From the NCBI RefSeq assembly GCF_031624495.1, contig NZ_JAMQOP010000003.1, positions 186,001 through 250,000 of the forward strand: a DNA stretch of 64,000 bases. Direction: 5' to 3'. A program made the position numbers and the translations under genes. Of this stretch, positions 7,667 through 16,348 are shown one piece after another (position 1 is the first letter of the stretch; each line of letters starts with the position of its first letter). The notes below the pieces were generated by a model. The model saw only the letters and a list, made by a program, of their open reading frames with translations. It did no database searches and had not been told where the DNA came from. This DNA is from Halogeometricum sp. S1BR25-6. GTDB lineage: Archaea > Halobacteriota > Halobacteria > Halobacteriales > Haloferacaceae.

Positions 7667-8917
7667 ATGTCAACGGAAAATTTAGCACACGCGGAAGAAA
7701 GAGTGGGGGGTGATCTCGACATCCAGGTCCTCGATGAAGAGAGATCGGTGCCGCGAGACAGCCTCCTCGTCCCGGCAGACAGCGAACAGACGCCGACGCT
7801 GTCGGTCGTCATGCCGACACTCAACGAGGAAGAGGGCATCGCAAAGTGTATCGAGATGATTCTCAATGCGCTTGAGACGATGGATATCACGGGCGAGATC
7901 GTCGTCAGCGACAGTTCGACCGATCGGACGCCCGAGATTGCAGAAGCGATGGGCGCACGCGTCGTCGTTCCCGACAAAGGCGGGTACGGCTACGCGTATC
8001 AGTACGCCTTCGAGCGCACGCGCGGTGAGTACATCGCGATCGGTGACGCCGACTGCACGTACGACTTCGAGGAGCTCCCGAAGCTCTTCGACCTCGTCCG
8101 TGACGGCGATGCGGACATGGCCATGGGCTCGCGTCTTGAAGGCGAGATCCTGCCCGGATCGATGCCGCCGCTGCACCAGTACGTCGGGAACCCTCTTCTG
8201 ACGAAGTTCCTCAACGTCTTCTACGGCGCCGGCGTCTCCGACGCGCACAGCGGGATGCGCGTGATGTCCCGCGATGCCTTGGAGTCGCTCGATCTCAAGA
8301 CCACCGGGATGGAGTTCGCCTCGGAGATGATCATGGAGGCCGGTGCGCGGGACCTCACCATCGCCGAAGTGCCCATCACGTACCACCCGCGGGAGGGTGA
8401 GGCGACCTTGGAGAGCTTCCAGGACGGCTGGCGGCACGTGAAGTTCATGCTCCAGAACGCGCCGGGGTATCTGTTCTCGGCGCCGGGACTCGCCATGGGC
8501 GGGTTCGGCGGCCTCGTGATGACGCTCGCGTTCACGAACTCCTCGGTCGGACCGATGGCGTTCGGGTCGCACTCGCTTCTCGCCGGCACGCTCCTGTTGG
8601 TCCTCGGCGTCTATCTCACCTATCTCGGCGTGTTCGCCTCCGTGGCGAGCAACCCGATTCAGAAGCCGGACGACCCGGTGACGACGTTCCTCAGCCACAC
8701 GGTCAGTCTCGAACGCGGCGCCTTCGCCGGCGCCAGCCTGTTCGTCCTCGGCGGCGCCTACATGGGCGTGCAGACGTTCCAGTGGGCCGCAGGCGGCTTC
8801 AGCAACCTCCCGTTGACTCCCGAGAACGTCGTCGCCTTCGCGTTGATGGTCGTCGGCGTGCAGATGGTGTTCGGACTGTTCCTCGTTGACGCCGTGAAGC
8901 AGTCTAACCACCGCTGA
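7667..8917 (+). CDS. Family 2 glycosyltransferase, dolichyl-phosphate-sugar synthase type, with membrane anchor
   Basis: 416 residues from ATG 7667. A GT-A domain (about 44-270) has the nucleotide-binding start SVVMPTLNEEEGI, a DSSTD turn and the metal-binding D127-A-D129 in IGDADCTYD. Four hydrophobic segments follow (roughly 290-400). This layout matches polyprenol-phosphate hexose synthases, which charge dolichyl phosphate with one sugar on the cytoplasmic face for later transfer to a lipid-linked glycan or protein. The donor sugar cannot be told from sequence. The gene stands alone, with a T-rich stretch just after its stop (8934-8960). Confidence 0.88.
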   Translation: MSTENLAHAEERVGGDLDIQVLDEERSVPRDSLLVPADSEQTPTLSVVMPTLNEEEGIAKCIEMILNALETMDITGEIVVSDSSTDRTPEIAEAMGARVVVPDKGGYGYAYQYAFERTRGEYIAIGDADCTYDFEELPKLFDLVRDGDADMAMGSRLEGEILPGSMPPLHQYVGNPLLTKFLNVFYGAGVSDAHSGMRVMSRDALESLDLKTTGMEFASEMIMEAGARDLTIAEVPITYHPREGEATLESFQDGWRHVKFMLQNAPGYLFSAPGLAMGGFGGLVMTLAFTNSSVGPMAFGSHSLLAGTLLLVLGVYLTYLGVFASVASNPIQKPDDPVTTFLSHTVSLERGAFAGASLFVLGGAYMGVQTFQWAAGGFSNLPLTPENVVAFALMVVGVQMVFGLFLVDAVKQSNHR

Positions 8918-9045
8918 GCGGTCTGTCGCTTCGGGTTTCTTTCTCTCTCGTTTCGGGTTCTCTCGTCACCCGAGAGCAAGCGTGCTGTTTTCGGTCCGCC
9001 GTGCGTCGTATCTACCGACAGTCGCAGTACCGGCTCGTTGAGCTA

Positions 9046-9786
9046 CTAGAACGCGAGCCGTTCCCCATCCTCAGGGACGTGAACGTTCTCCGTGTTCGAC
9101 CGCAGGTCCTCGCGCGAGAGGAGACAGTGGTTGATCGCTTCCATGTGGACGACGGCGACGGCGACGGCAGCGTCGGTGGCCTCGCGGACGGCCGCGACGT
9201 CTTCGACGCCCATCGTGATGGGCCGGCCCTCCGTGAACTGCGCTTCGCCGCCGTTGAGCACGACGACGTCCGGGTCGAACTGCGCCAGCGTTCGTTCGAC
9301 GGCGTCGTACCAGACCGTATCGCCGGCGAGATACAGCGTCTCCTCGCCCTCGAAGACGAACCCGGAGACGGGTCCCATCTCCTCGGCCAACTGTCCGTGA
9401 CCGTGGCGGCCGGGCGTGCGATGGATGGTGATCCCGCGGAAGGATACTTCGTCGTCGACCGGACGCACGTCGGTGAAGCCCTCCTCGCGGAAGGCGTCGG
9501 CGTCTTCGGGCTGGCAGAAGAGGGGAACGTCCGCGTCCAGTTCCTCTTTCGCCGCCTCGTCGAAGTGGTCTTGGTGGCGGTGAGTGACGAGAACGGCATC
9601 GTAGGACAGTTCGTCCTCGGGGAGCGGAACAAGAGGATTTCTGCGGTCGTTCGGCGAGTTCGGAACGGGCGGGTTCTCGCCGGGAGACGCGAGCATCGGG
9701 TCGACGAGGAACGTCGTCTCGTCCACCGTGAGGAGGAGTGTCGCGTTGCGCAGCAGACGACCCTCGATCGAAGTGGGAGTCGACAT
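9046..9786 (-). CDS. Metallo-beta-lactamase-fold hydrolase (UlaG-like)
   Basis: 246 residues with the HxHxDH zinc motif at 69-74 (HRHQDH) and later metal-site candidates H133 (GRHGHG) and D155 (LAGDTVWY). The compact single-domain form resembles UlaG/YfiR-type lactonase-like hydrolases. No signal peptide, so cytoplasmic. The substrate is unknown. It shares no operon with the neighbouring DUF4129-like gene beyond the same strand and a 54-base gap. Confidence 0.85.
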   Translation of the reverse strand: MSTPTSIEGRLLRNATLLLTVDETTFLVDPMLASPGENPPVPNSPNDRRNPLVPLPEDELSYDAVLVTHRHQDHFDEAAKEELDADVPLFCQPEDADAFREEGFTDVRPVDDEVSFRGITIHRTPGRHGHGQLAEEMGPVSGFVFEGEETLYLAGDTVWYDAVERTLAQFDPDVVVLNGGEAQFTEGRPITMGVEDVAAVREATDAAVAVAVVHMEAINHCLLSREDLRSNTENVHVPEDGERLAF

Positions 9787-9840
9787 ACTGAAGGGCTTCG
9801 GGCAGTGGCGGGTTAGTACTTTCCTCGAGACGGTCGACAG

Positions 9841-12039
9841 TCAGTCGTTTTGGTCGCCGCCCCGCCCCCGATTCGAGACGATTCGCTCGGCGGCCATAAT
9901 CGCGTCGCGAGCCTCGTCGAGCGAGAGCTCCCGGTCGCTGTACACGGCGCGTTCGTACGCATCGTTGAGTTGGCGCAGCGCGTCCATCGGGACGGCACCG
10001 GTCCGTTGACACGCCTGGTAGAACTGCCGGTGGGTCTTGGGAGACTCATCAAGCGACGGTGCGAGAGCCCGCTGAACGGTTTGATAGGCGGCGAGCAGCG
10101 CTCCCTGCATCTTCCCTTGGGCGAGCAGCTGAACGGGCGACGGGATAGGTTCGACACTCTCGTCCTCGCCGGTATCGCCCGTCTCGATTTCGTCGACCGA
10201 CCCCGAGCCGTCGGACACCAGCCACCGCCGGACGGCGTACCACCCGGCGGCGAGGATGAGCACGGTCGCGGCGGCGCCGAACGCGATGCCCTCCGGCGAC
10301 GGACCGTCTTGACCGGCCACCGGGGCGACGAGAGACCCGCCCGAACCGTCACCGGAGCCCGAACCACCGACTCCGACGATTCCGGGAAGACTACCTTCGA
10401 CTCCGCCGACCCCGAACACGGGGTTACCGGCGCCGCCCGCGGCGTCGCTACCGCGGGTTGCGACTGCCGTGGCCGATTCGAGATTCGTTCCCGACCCGTC
10501 GAACTGGACGCTGACCGTCGTGTCCTCGTTCAACAGCCTGCGGTCGAATCGTATCTGATACCGGCCGTCGTCGCCGGTCCTGGTTCCGGTCACCACGTCC
10601 CCGTCGACGGAGAGGGCGACCTGTCGGTCGGCGACGCCCGTACCGTCGGCGGTGAGTCGTCCGCTCGCCACGACGGTCCCGTCGTCGGGCGTCAGCGTGA
10701 GCGTCAGATTCGTCGGCGTTGCGGTGACGGTGACCGGTTGTGCCGCGTCGACGACGACGGCGCTGTCGGTTCCGGAGGTGACGCGGACGCGTTGGTCGCC
10801 GCTGGGAACGCCGGCCGAGACCGTTCCGTTCGTCGCGAATCGGCCGTCGGCGCCGGTCACATTACCGCCGACCGAGCGCTCTCCGAGCGTCGCGTCGACC
10901 GAGAGGTTCGAGACGGGCCGACCGTCGACGGCGACCCGTCCGGCGACCGCGACCGAATCCCCGAAGCTGACTTCCTCAGGCACCGACTGGAACTCGACCG
11001 TTCCGTTCACCTGCTCGACTGCGATGGGGACGCTCGCGTTCGACCCGATATAGACTGAGGTCGTCTGCGGGAGGTACCGAACGGTCACCTGCGAGGTGTT
11101 GACGGGAATTCCGGCCGGGCGATAGTCGAGTTCGAACGCACCCTCGTCGTCGGTTTCGACGGCGTACGATCGCTCGCCGACGCGAAGCGTGATCGTGCGG
11201 TCGGCGACCGGCGATTCGTCCGCCGTAACGAGACGACCCTCGATCTGTAGCGGGTCGACGAACGAGGCCGTCTCGTCGTCGGCCTCGACCGTGAGCGTCG
11301 TCGCGCGCAGTTCGGCCGCGCGGACCTGCGCGGTCGAGTTCGCCATGTCCTGCTGGACGGTTCGGATCCGCTCTTGGGCGTCGCTAAAGTCGACGTCGGT
11401 CTGGTTACCTAACTCCGCGTACGTCTCGTCGAGTTCGGTCGACTGGCGGTCGACGTCCTCGCCGATTCGGACGAGTTCTCTGGCGAGTCGCCGCGCTTCC
11501 TCTTCGTTCCCGTTCGATTTGGCCGCTTGGTAGGCCTCTTCGGTCTCGCGGTACTCGGCGAGCGAATCCGAGAGGTTGCGCTGGGTCTCGCCGGCCTGCT
11601 CGAAGTTCTGGGCGGTCTCCTCCTCGCCGCTCTCGTCGGCGACGTCGGCGTACTTCCCGAGGGTGTCGACGTACTCGTCGCCGAGCAGCTGCTTGGCGCG
11701 GTCGTACTGTTCCTCGCTGAGCTGCACGCTGCTGCCCTCCAGTCGGTCGGCCAGCCGGGCGGTGAGTTGCGCTCTGAGCGCGTCTTCGGTGTTCTCGGCG
11801 TCCGCCTCGTCGGGATTGGCGTGCCGGACGCTCGTGTTGTTTGTCGCCGTGGTCGGCGTCGTCTGCTGTGCTCGGATGTCGGTGCCGCCGCGTTCGATGC
11901 CGGCGCTCCCGGCGTCGCTCGCAGCGACGACCGGCGGGGCGGCCGCGACCGCAAGCACGAGGGCGAGAACGATGAGAGTGGTCCGAACGGACCGCGCCAC
12001 GGGGACGTTCACGTGCAGTACCTCCCGCCGGAGACGCAT
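9841..12039 (-). CDS. Large DUF4129-like membrane-anchored surface protein (block 1)
   Basis: About 732 residues from ATG 12039; a TTG at 12072 is less likely. Order: signal peptide or anchor (1-38), a long acidic helical region rich in Glu/Gln that should form coiled coils (about 75-250), a series of Ig/carboxypeptidase-regulatory-like beta domains (about 260-540), a Gly/Ser-rich linker, one membrane segment (about 585-610) and a cytoplasmic helical domain of the DUF4129 type. Bacterial and archaeal DUF4129 genes typically sit with MoxR and DUF58 genes, as here. A paralogue of the same layout lies at 53532-55760. The large ectodomain suggests envelope sensing or mechanics (inference). Confidence 0.75.
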   Translation of the reverse strand: MRLRREVLHVNVPVARSVRTTLIVLALVLAVAAAPPVVAASDAGSAGIERGGTDIRAQQTTPTTATNNTSVRHANPDEADAENTEDALRAQLTARLADRLEGSSVQLSEEQYDRAKQLLGDEYVDTLGKYADVADESGEEETAQNFEQAGETQRNLSDSLAEYRETEEAYQAAKSNGNEEEARRLARELVRIGEDVDRQSTELDETYAELGNQTDVDFSDAQERIRTVQQDMANSTAQVRAAELRATTLTVEADDETASFVDPLQIEGRLVTADESPVADRTITLRVGERSYAVETDDEGAFELDYRPAGIPVNTSQVTVRYLPQTTSVYIGSNASVPIAVEQVNGTVEFQSVPEEVSFGDSVAVAGRVAVDGRPVSNLSVDATLGERSVGGNVTGADGRFATNGTVSAGVPSGDQRVRVTSGTDSAVVVDAAQPVTVTATPTNLTLTLTPDDGTVVASGRLTADGTGVADRQVALSVDGDVVTGTRTGDDGRYQIRFDRRLLNEDTTVSVQFDGSGTNLESATAVATRGSDAAGGAGNPVFGVGGVEGSLPGIVGVGGSGSGDGSGGSLVAPVAGQDGPSPEGIAFGAAATVLILAAGWYAVRRWLVSDGSGSVDEIETGDTGEDESVEPIPSPVQLLAQGKMQGALLAAYQTVQRALAPSLDESPKTHRQFYQACQRTGAVPMDALRQLNDAYERAVYSDRELSLDEARDAIMAAERIVSNRGRGGDQND

Positions 12040-12062
12040 ATGTCCTTCCGTCCACGCGACCA

Positions 12063-12073
12063 GAATATTCAAA
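12063..12073. promoter_or_regulatory. Shared AT-rich element of the divergent DUF4129-like and DUF58 genes
   Basis: GAATATTCAAA sits about 25-35 bases before both divergent ATG codons (12039 on minus, 12098 on plus). It could serve as the TATA box for two leaderless transcripts in a gap of only 58 bases. Confidence 0.4.
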
Positions 12074-12097
12074 CATCGGTCCGACGATTATCGCCTA

Positions 12098-13513
12098 ATG
12101 AGACTGACGCGACGGGGCTACGGCGTCGTCGGCGTCGCCGCGACGCTCCTCGTCGTCGGCGCGGCCGCGGAACGACCGCTCGCGCTCGTCGGCGCGGGGG
12201 CGGTGTGCGCGTGGCTGCTCGTCGCCCTCTTCCGCGCGGGCCAACGGTTCGCTGCGACCGACGGCTCGATCGCGCTCGCCCTCACCGCCGACCGACGGCG
12301 CATCCGTCCGAACAGCGAGACGGAGTTCCGCCTCTCGATCGATAGCTCGGAGGCGACCCACCCGATCACAGTCGGCATCGAGTGGCCCGTCGGCGTCGAC
12401 GGCGACGCGCGGACCGTCTTCGTCGACCCCCGGCGATCGGTGACCGAGGAAACGGCGACCTGTTCGATCCCCGTCGCCGGAACGTACGAGCTTCCGCGGC
12501 TGTCCTGCACGTACCGCAGCGCAGACGGGCTGTTCTCCCAGGACGTCTCGCGCGAGGAGTCGCTCGAAATCGACGTGACCGCCCCCTCGCCCGACGACAT
12601 CCACGTCGGCGCGGGTGGAGACCCCCTCGTCGGGACGTACGGTGATCATACGAGCGGTCAGCGGGGGACGGGGACGAACTTCATCGACATCCGACGCTAC
12701 GTGCCCGGCGACTCGGTGAGCCGCATCGACTGGAACGCGACGGCGCGGTTCAGCGAAGCCTACGTCCGCGAGTTCGAGAACGAGACGGTCCAGCAGACTC
12801 GGCTGTTCGTCGACAACCGCGCCTGCATGTGGGAGGGTCCGCAGGGACGGACGAAAGCGGATTACCTCCGCGAAGTCCTCCTCGGCGTGCTGACGCAGGT
12901 CGAAGAGGCGAACGACCCCGTCGGCCTCACCGTACTCGACGACGACGGCCTGCGGACGGACCTCGACTACGGCGACTCGACGGTCCACTACCGCGACTGC
13001 CGGCGCACGCTTACGCAGCTCTCGAAACCTATGAGCGGCGTCGCCGCCGAGTCGTTGACCACCGCCGGTCCCGAGATGGCACAGCGGACCGCGGGGCTGC
13101 TCGCCGCCCGCGAGGATACGTTCGCCCGGACGCTGCGGCCGTACTTCGAGTCGCCGGAGAGCTACGTGCTGCGGCTCGACTCCAAGCCGGTGTTCGAGGC
13201 GCTCCGTCGGAAGGCGGTCGTCGAGAAGCTCCGCGGGTGGTCGGTGCTCTGCACGGACGATACGCACCCCCAGGAGACGCGCGAAGCGGTGAAGCAGTTG
13301 GTCGACAACGGCGGGCGCGTGACGGTGTTTCTCGCGCCGAGCGCGCTGTTCGAGTCCGACTCGGCCGACGGGTCGAACCGCGCGTACGACCGCTTAGTGG
13401 ACTTCGAGTCGTTCCGGAAGTCGATCGACGTGATCCCGAACGTCCGAGCCTACGAGGTGGCGCCGAACGACCGGCTGCAATCGGTGCTGGATGCGGGACG
13501 GACGCGACGCTGA
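12098..13513 (+). CDS. DUF58 domain protein (block 1)
   Basis: 471 residues. Two N-terminal membrane segments (about 7-45), a beta domain, then the DUF58 core with the family signature Y201-xPGDSVSRIDWNATAR (ending near 217) and a following von Willebrand A-like domain. DUF58 proteins pair with MoxR AAA ATPases, which are thought to act as chaperones that insert metals or assemble envelope complexes. The metal site that would read DxSxS is DNRAC here, so metal binding may be lost. It starts an operon-like run with the next two genes. ATG 12098 fits the shared promoter. Confidence 0.88.
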   Translation: MRLTRRGYGVVGVAATLLVVGAAAERPLALVGAGAVCAWLLVALFRAGQRFAATDGSIALALTADRRRIRPNSETEFRLSIDSSEATHPITVGIEWPVGVDGDARTVFVDPRRSVTEETATCSIPVAGTYELPRLSCTYRSADGLFSQDVSREESLEIDVTAPSPDDIHVGAGGDPLVGTYGDHTSGQRGTGTNFIDIRRYVPGDSVSRIDWNATARFSEAYVREFENETVQQTRLFVDNRACMWEGPQGRTKADYLREVLLGVLTQVEEANDPVGLTVLDDDGLRTDLDYGDSTVHYRDCRRTLTQLSKPMSGVAAESLTTAGPEMAQRTAGLLAAREDTFARTLRPYFESPESYVLRLDSKPVFEALRRKAVVEKLRGWSVLCTDDTHPQETREAVKQLVDNGGRVTVFLAPSALFESDSADGSNRAYDRLVDFESFRKSIDVIPNVRAYEVAPNDRLQSVLDAGRTRR

Positions 13514-13545
13514 GACAGACAGGACCCGAACAACAACAACAACTA

Positions 13546-14064
13546 ATGGCTTCATCCACGACGACACACGACAGACGAATGGCAACCGCCCAGCGCTCCA
13601 CACCGGCGCCTTCAGACTCCCGGTACGAATCCGTTACCCTCGCCGCAGGGACGGTTCTCGTCGCCGCATCGCTGTGGCTGTTCGGCGGCGGCCTCACCGG
13701 TCTCGTCGTCGGCGCCGCCGTCGGCTTCGCCGCCGCCGCCAGCGAGAGTTACTACGGCGTCGGCCTCGCGCACCTCGCCGCCCTCCTCACGACGTCCTCG
13801 CCCGGCCTCGCGGGCGTCGTCCTGCTCGAACTGGGTGCTATCACCTACCTCTCGGCGGAGCTGGCGCCGGAGTCGAGACTCCGCGATGCGGTGGCGCTCG
13901 CGGCGCTCTCGGGACTCGCTGTCGCGGCCGTGACGGCGCTCGCGACGGTGTACGACGCCGTCACCGCGGCGGCCGCGCTCGTCCTCGCGACGGCGCTCGT
14001 CGGATACGCGCTCTACCGCTACGGACTGTGGAAACTGGGCGTGCTCTCGGAGGACCCGGCGTGA
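13546..14064 (+). CDS. Small polytopic membrane protein of the MoxR/DUF58 block 1
   Basis: 172 residues, about five hydrophobic segments after a Ser/Thr-rich cytoplasmic N-terminus, ending in YALYRYGLWKLGVLSEDPA. Its counterpart in block 2 is 57381-57896, with the same place, length and a similar end (GGYALHRYELVSLGLTEGD). The family is uncharacterised as far as I know. It begins 32 bases after the DUF58 stop and overlaps the next gene by four bases. Confidence 0.75.
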   Translation: MASSTTTHDRRMATAQRSTPAPSDSRYESVTLAAGTVLVAASLWLFGGGLTGLVVGAAVGFAAAASESYYGVGLAHLAALLTTSSPGLAGVVLLELGAITYLSAELAPESRLRDAVALAALSGLAVAAVTALATVYDAVTAAAALVLATALVGYALYRYGLWKLGVLSEDPA

Positions 14065-14957
14065 GTCGAAACGAGGCCGGAAACGGCCAGGTTCCCGAGT
14101 CGGACGACGCTGAACGCGAACGCAGCGACGGGGCGGCCGACGGCGGGACTGCACCCTCGACGGAGGCCGACCGAACGGCCCGAGCCGAGCGGGAACGCCT
14201 GCGCGAGGAGAACGAACGGCTCCGCGCGCGTTACGACGACTCGCGCCGCAGCGGGCAGGAACGAACCGCGCTCGGGTTGGCGGTCGTCGGCCTGTTCGCG
14301 GGCGGGTTCGCCGTCGTCGCGCCCGCGGTTCGGGAACCGCTCATCGGCATCGCGGCCATCGGGGTGTTCGCGGGCATCGTAACCTGGTATCTCACACCAG
14401 AGCAGTTCATCCCCGCGGACGTCGGACAGTCGACGTTCGAGCCCCTCTCGCGGAACGAGGCGGCGCTGGTCGACCAACTCGGTCTCTCCGAGGAGCGACT
14501 CTACCTCGAAACCGAGGACGGGTCGTTCCGCCTGTTCGTCCCGCAGACCCCGGGGAGCCGACCGCCCCGGGAGTCGACGTTCGAGCACCCGCTGGTCGTC
14601 TCGGAGGACGTCGCGGAGTCGGGCGTCGCGTTCGAACCCAGCGGCGCCGTTCTGTACCGCGAGCACGACGCGACGCGGTCGGGGGTACCCGAGTCGGTCA
14701 CGGACGTGGTCGCGCAGGTGGGCGAGTCCCTCCGGGAGAACTTCGAGTTGCTCCGGTCGGTCGACGCCGAGGTGGACGCGGAAGACGGCCGCGTCACCAT
14801 CGACGTCGGAACCCCCTCGTACGGCGGCCTCGACGCGTTCGACCATCCGGTCGTCTCCACGTTCGGCGTCGCGCTGGCCGCCTACCTGGACGAACCGGTG
14901 CGCGCCGAGGTGTCGGAACTGGAGTCGGGACTGTGGTCGGTCACCTACCGCTGGTAG
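14061..14957 (+). CDS. Coiled-coil membrane protein of the MoxR/DUF58 block 1
   Basis: 298 residues from GTG 14061, overlapping the previous stop as GTGA, so translation is coupled. A charged N-terminus with a heptad-like helix (RAERERLREENERLRARYDD), two membrane segments (about 72-112), then a soluble domain containing RLFVPQTP and ending VTYRW. Block 2 has the matching gene 57893-58801, with RLFVPQSP and an end in VTCRW. Function is unknown. Co-location suggests a membrane partner of DUF58 and MoxR. Confidence 0.75.
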   Translation: MSRNEAGNGQVPESDDAERERSDGAADGGTAPSTEADRTARAERERLREENERLRARYDDSRRSGQERTALGLAVVGLFAGGFAVVAPAVREPLIGIAAIGVFAGIVTWYLTPEQFIPADVGQSTFEPLSRNEAALVDQLGLSEERLYLETEDGSFRLFVPQTPGSRPPRESTFEHPLVVSEDVAESGVAFEPSGAVLYREHDATRSGVPESVTDVVAQVGESLRENFELLRSVDAEVDAEDGRVTIDVGTPSYGGLDAFDHPVVSTFGVALAAYLDEPVRAEVSELESGLWSVTYRW

Positions 14958-15036
14958 TGTGCGGATCGTTCATCTACACAGTTTCGAAGACCGGGGTTTT
15001 CGAGGAGCGAATCGGCAGCGTGACCCTGAGCTTGTG

Positions 15037-16005
15037 TTATTCTAGGGACGAGGTGGGCGACTTCGCTTCGGGAGTTTCGACCGCATCGAGAATCTCCTCG
15101 ATGATTTCGTCGACGCTCCGGTCGCTCAGTTGCGCGTCGGAGCTCAGAACGAGCCGGTGCGTCAACGCCGGCTTGACGAGCGTCAGGACGTCGTCGGGGA
15201 GGACGTAGTTGCGCCCGTGGATGGCGGCGCGCGCCTTCGATGCGGTGAGCAGTGACAGCGACGCACGCGTCGACGCGCCGTGTTCGATGTCCGGCGAGTC
15301 CCGCGTCGCCGCGACGATATCGAGGAGGAACTCGCGGACGGCGTCGGAGACGAACACCTCCGTGACGACCTCGCGGGCCTCGACGAGGTCGTCGGGATCG
15401 ACGACCTGTTCGGTCGTCTCGGGGCCGAGCTCGGGGTTATCGTGGAAGCGGTTCAGGAACTCGCGTTCGTCCTCGCGGTCGAGGAGGTCCATCCGGTACT
15501 TCAGTTGGAAGCGGTCGCGCTGGGCCTCCGGGAGTTCGTAGGTCCCCTCCATCTCGATGGGGTTCTGCGTTGCGACGACCATGAACGGGTCCGAGAGCGT
15601 GAGCGTCTGTCCTCCGATGGTGACGTGTCGTTCCTGCATCGCCTCGAGGAGTGCACTCTGTGCTTTCGGCGTCCCGCGGTTGATCTCGTCCGCGACCACG
15701 AGGTTGGCGAACACGGGACCGCGGTGGATCTCGAACTCGCCGCGTTGCTCGCGGTACACCTCCGTCCCGGTGATGTCGGCGGGGAGGATGTCGGGCGTCA
15801 TCTGGATGCGGCGAAAGTCCAGACCCGACACGCGCGCGAACAGGTTCGCCGTCGTCGTCTTCGCCGTCCCCGGCACCCCTTCGATGAGGAGGTGCCCCTT
15901 CGTGAGAAGCGAGATGGTGAGACCTTCTACGACGTCGCGGTTGCCGATCAGGACGTCCCCGATTTCGGACTGGATGGCGTCGTAGAGGGCGGCTGGATCG
16001 CTCAT
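15037..16005 (-). CDS. MoxR-family AAA+ ATPase (block 1)
   Basis: 322 residues from ATG 16005. Walker A GVPGTAKTT (43-51), Walker B with D106-E107 (VVADEINR), the sensor 1 stretch VVATQNPIEMEGTYELPEAQRDRF and a C-terminal lid domain. MoxR ATPases act as cytosolic chaperones working with DUF58/vWA partners. The gene converges on the DUF58 operon. A close paralogue is at 58853-59878; long shared stretches suggest more than half of the residues are identical. In block 2 the upstream neighbour is DUF4350; here that link is broken by an inserted hydrolase gene and an IS element. Confidence 0.93.
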   Translation of the reverse strand: MSDPAALYDAIQSEIGDVLIGNRDVVEGLTISLLTKGHLLIEGVPGTAKTTTANLFARVSGLDFRRIQMTPDILPADITGTEVYREQRGEFEIHRGPVFANLVVADEINRGTPKAQSALLEAMQERHVTIGGQTLTLSDPFMVVATQNPIEMEGTYELPEAQRDRFQLKYRMDLLDREDEREFLNRFHDNPELGPETTEQVVDPDDLVEAREVVTEVFVSDAVREFLLDIVAATRDSPDIEHGASTRASLSLLTASKARAAIHGRNYVLPDDVLTLVKPALTHRLVLSSDAQLSDRSVDEIIEEILDAVETPEAKSPTSSLE

Positions 16006-16348
16006 TGTGTGTTTGAGTGTCTCCCGTGACACTTAAAACACGCCTCCTACAGTCGGGAGCAGTACCCCGCTCCGAGTCGCGAGACTGAGCGGTAGCTGCA
16101 GTCGTCACTGGCGGCTGGACATTTCTTGCTAACCTTGCTGAACCCTCAAACGGCGATTGCTTTCGATAGGCGTGTTGAATACACCGCGCGAGTCGCTCAG
16201 AGCGTGGATCAGTATGAACGGTTGTGAGGCTCGCCACGGACAGGTGGTCTGTTGAGGAATCCCGTGCGGGAAGTCGAAAACGATAGACAGCGCCCTCCGT
16301 ATCGAATGGGTTGCTGTGTCTCGAACGGACCGTTGCGGACGATAGTCA
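16006..16348. other. Intergenic region upstream of moxR copy 1, no gene seen
   Basis: 343 bases. A minus-strand TGTTTTAAGT at 16031-16040 is placed as the TATA box for the ATG at 16005. The rest has no convincing open frame. Confidence 0.5.
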
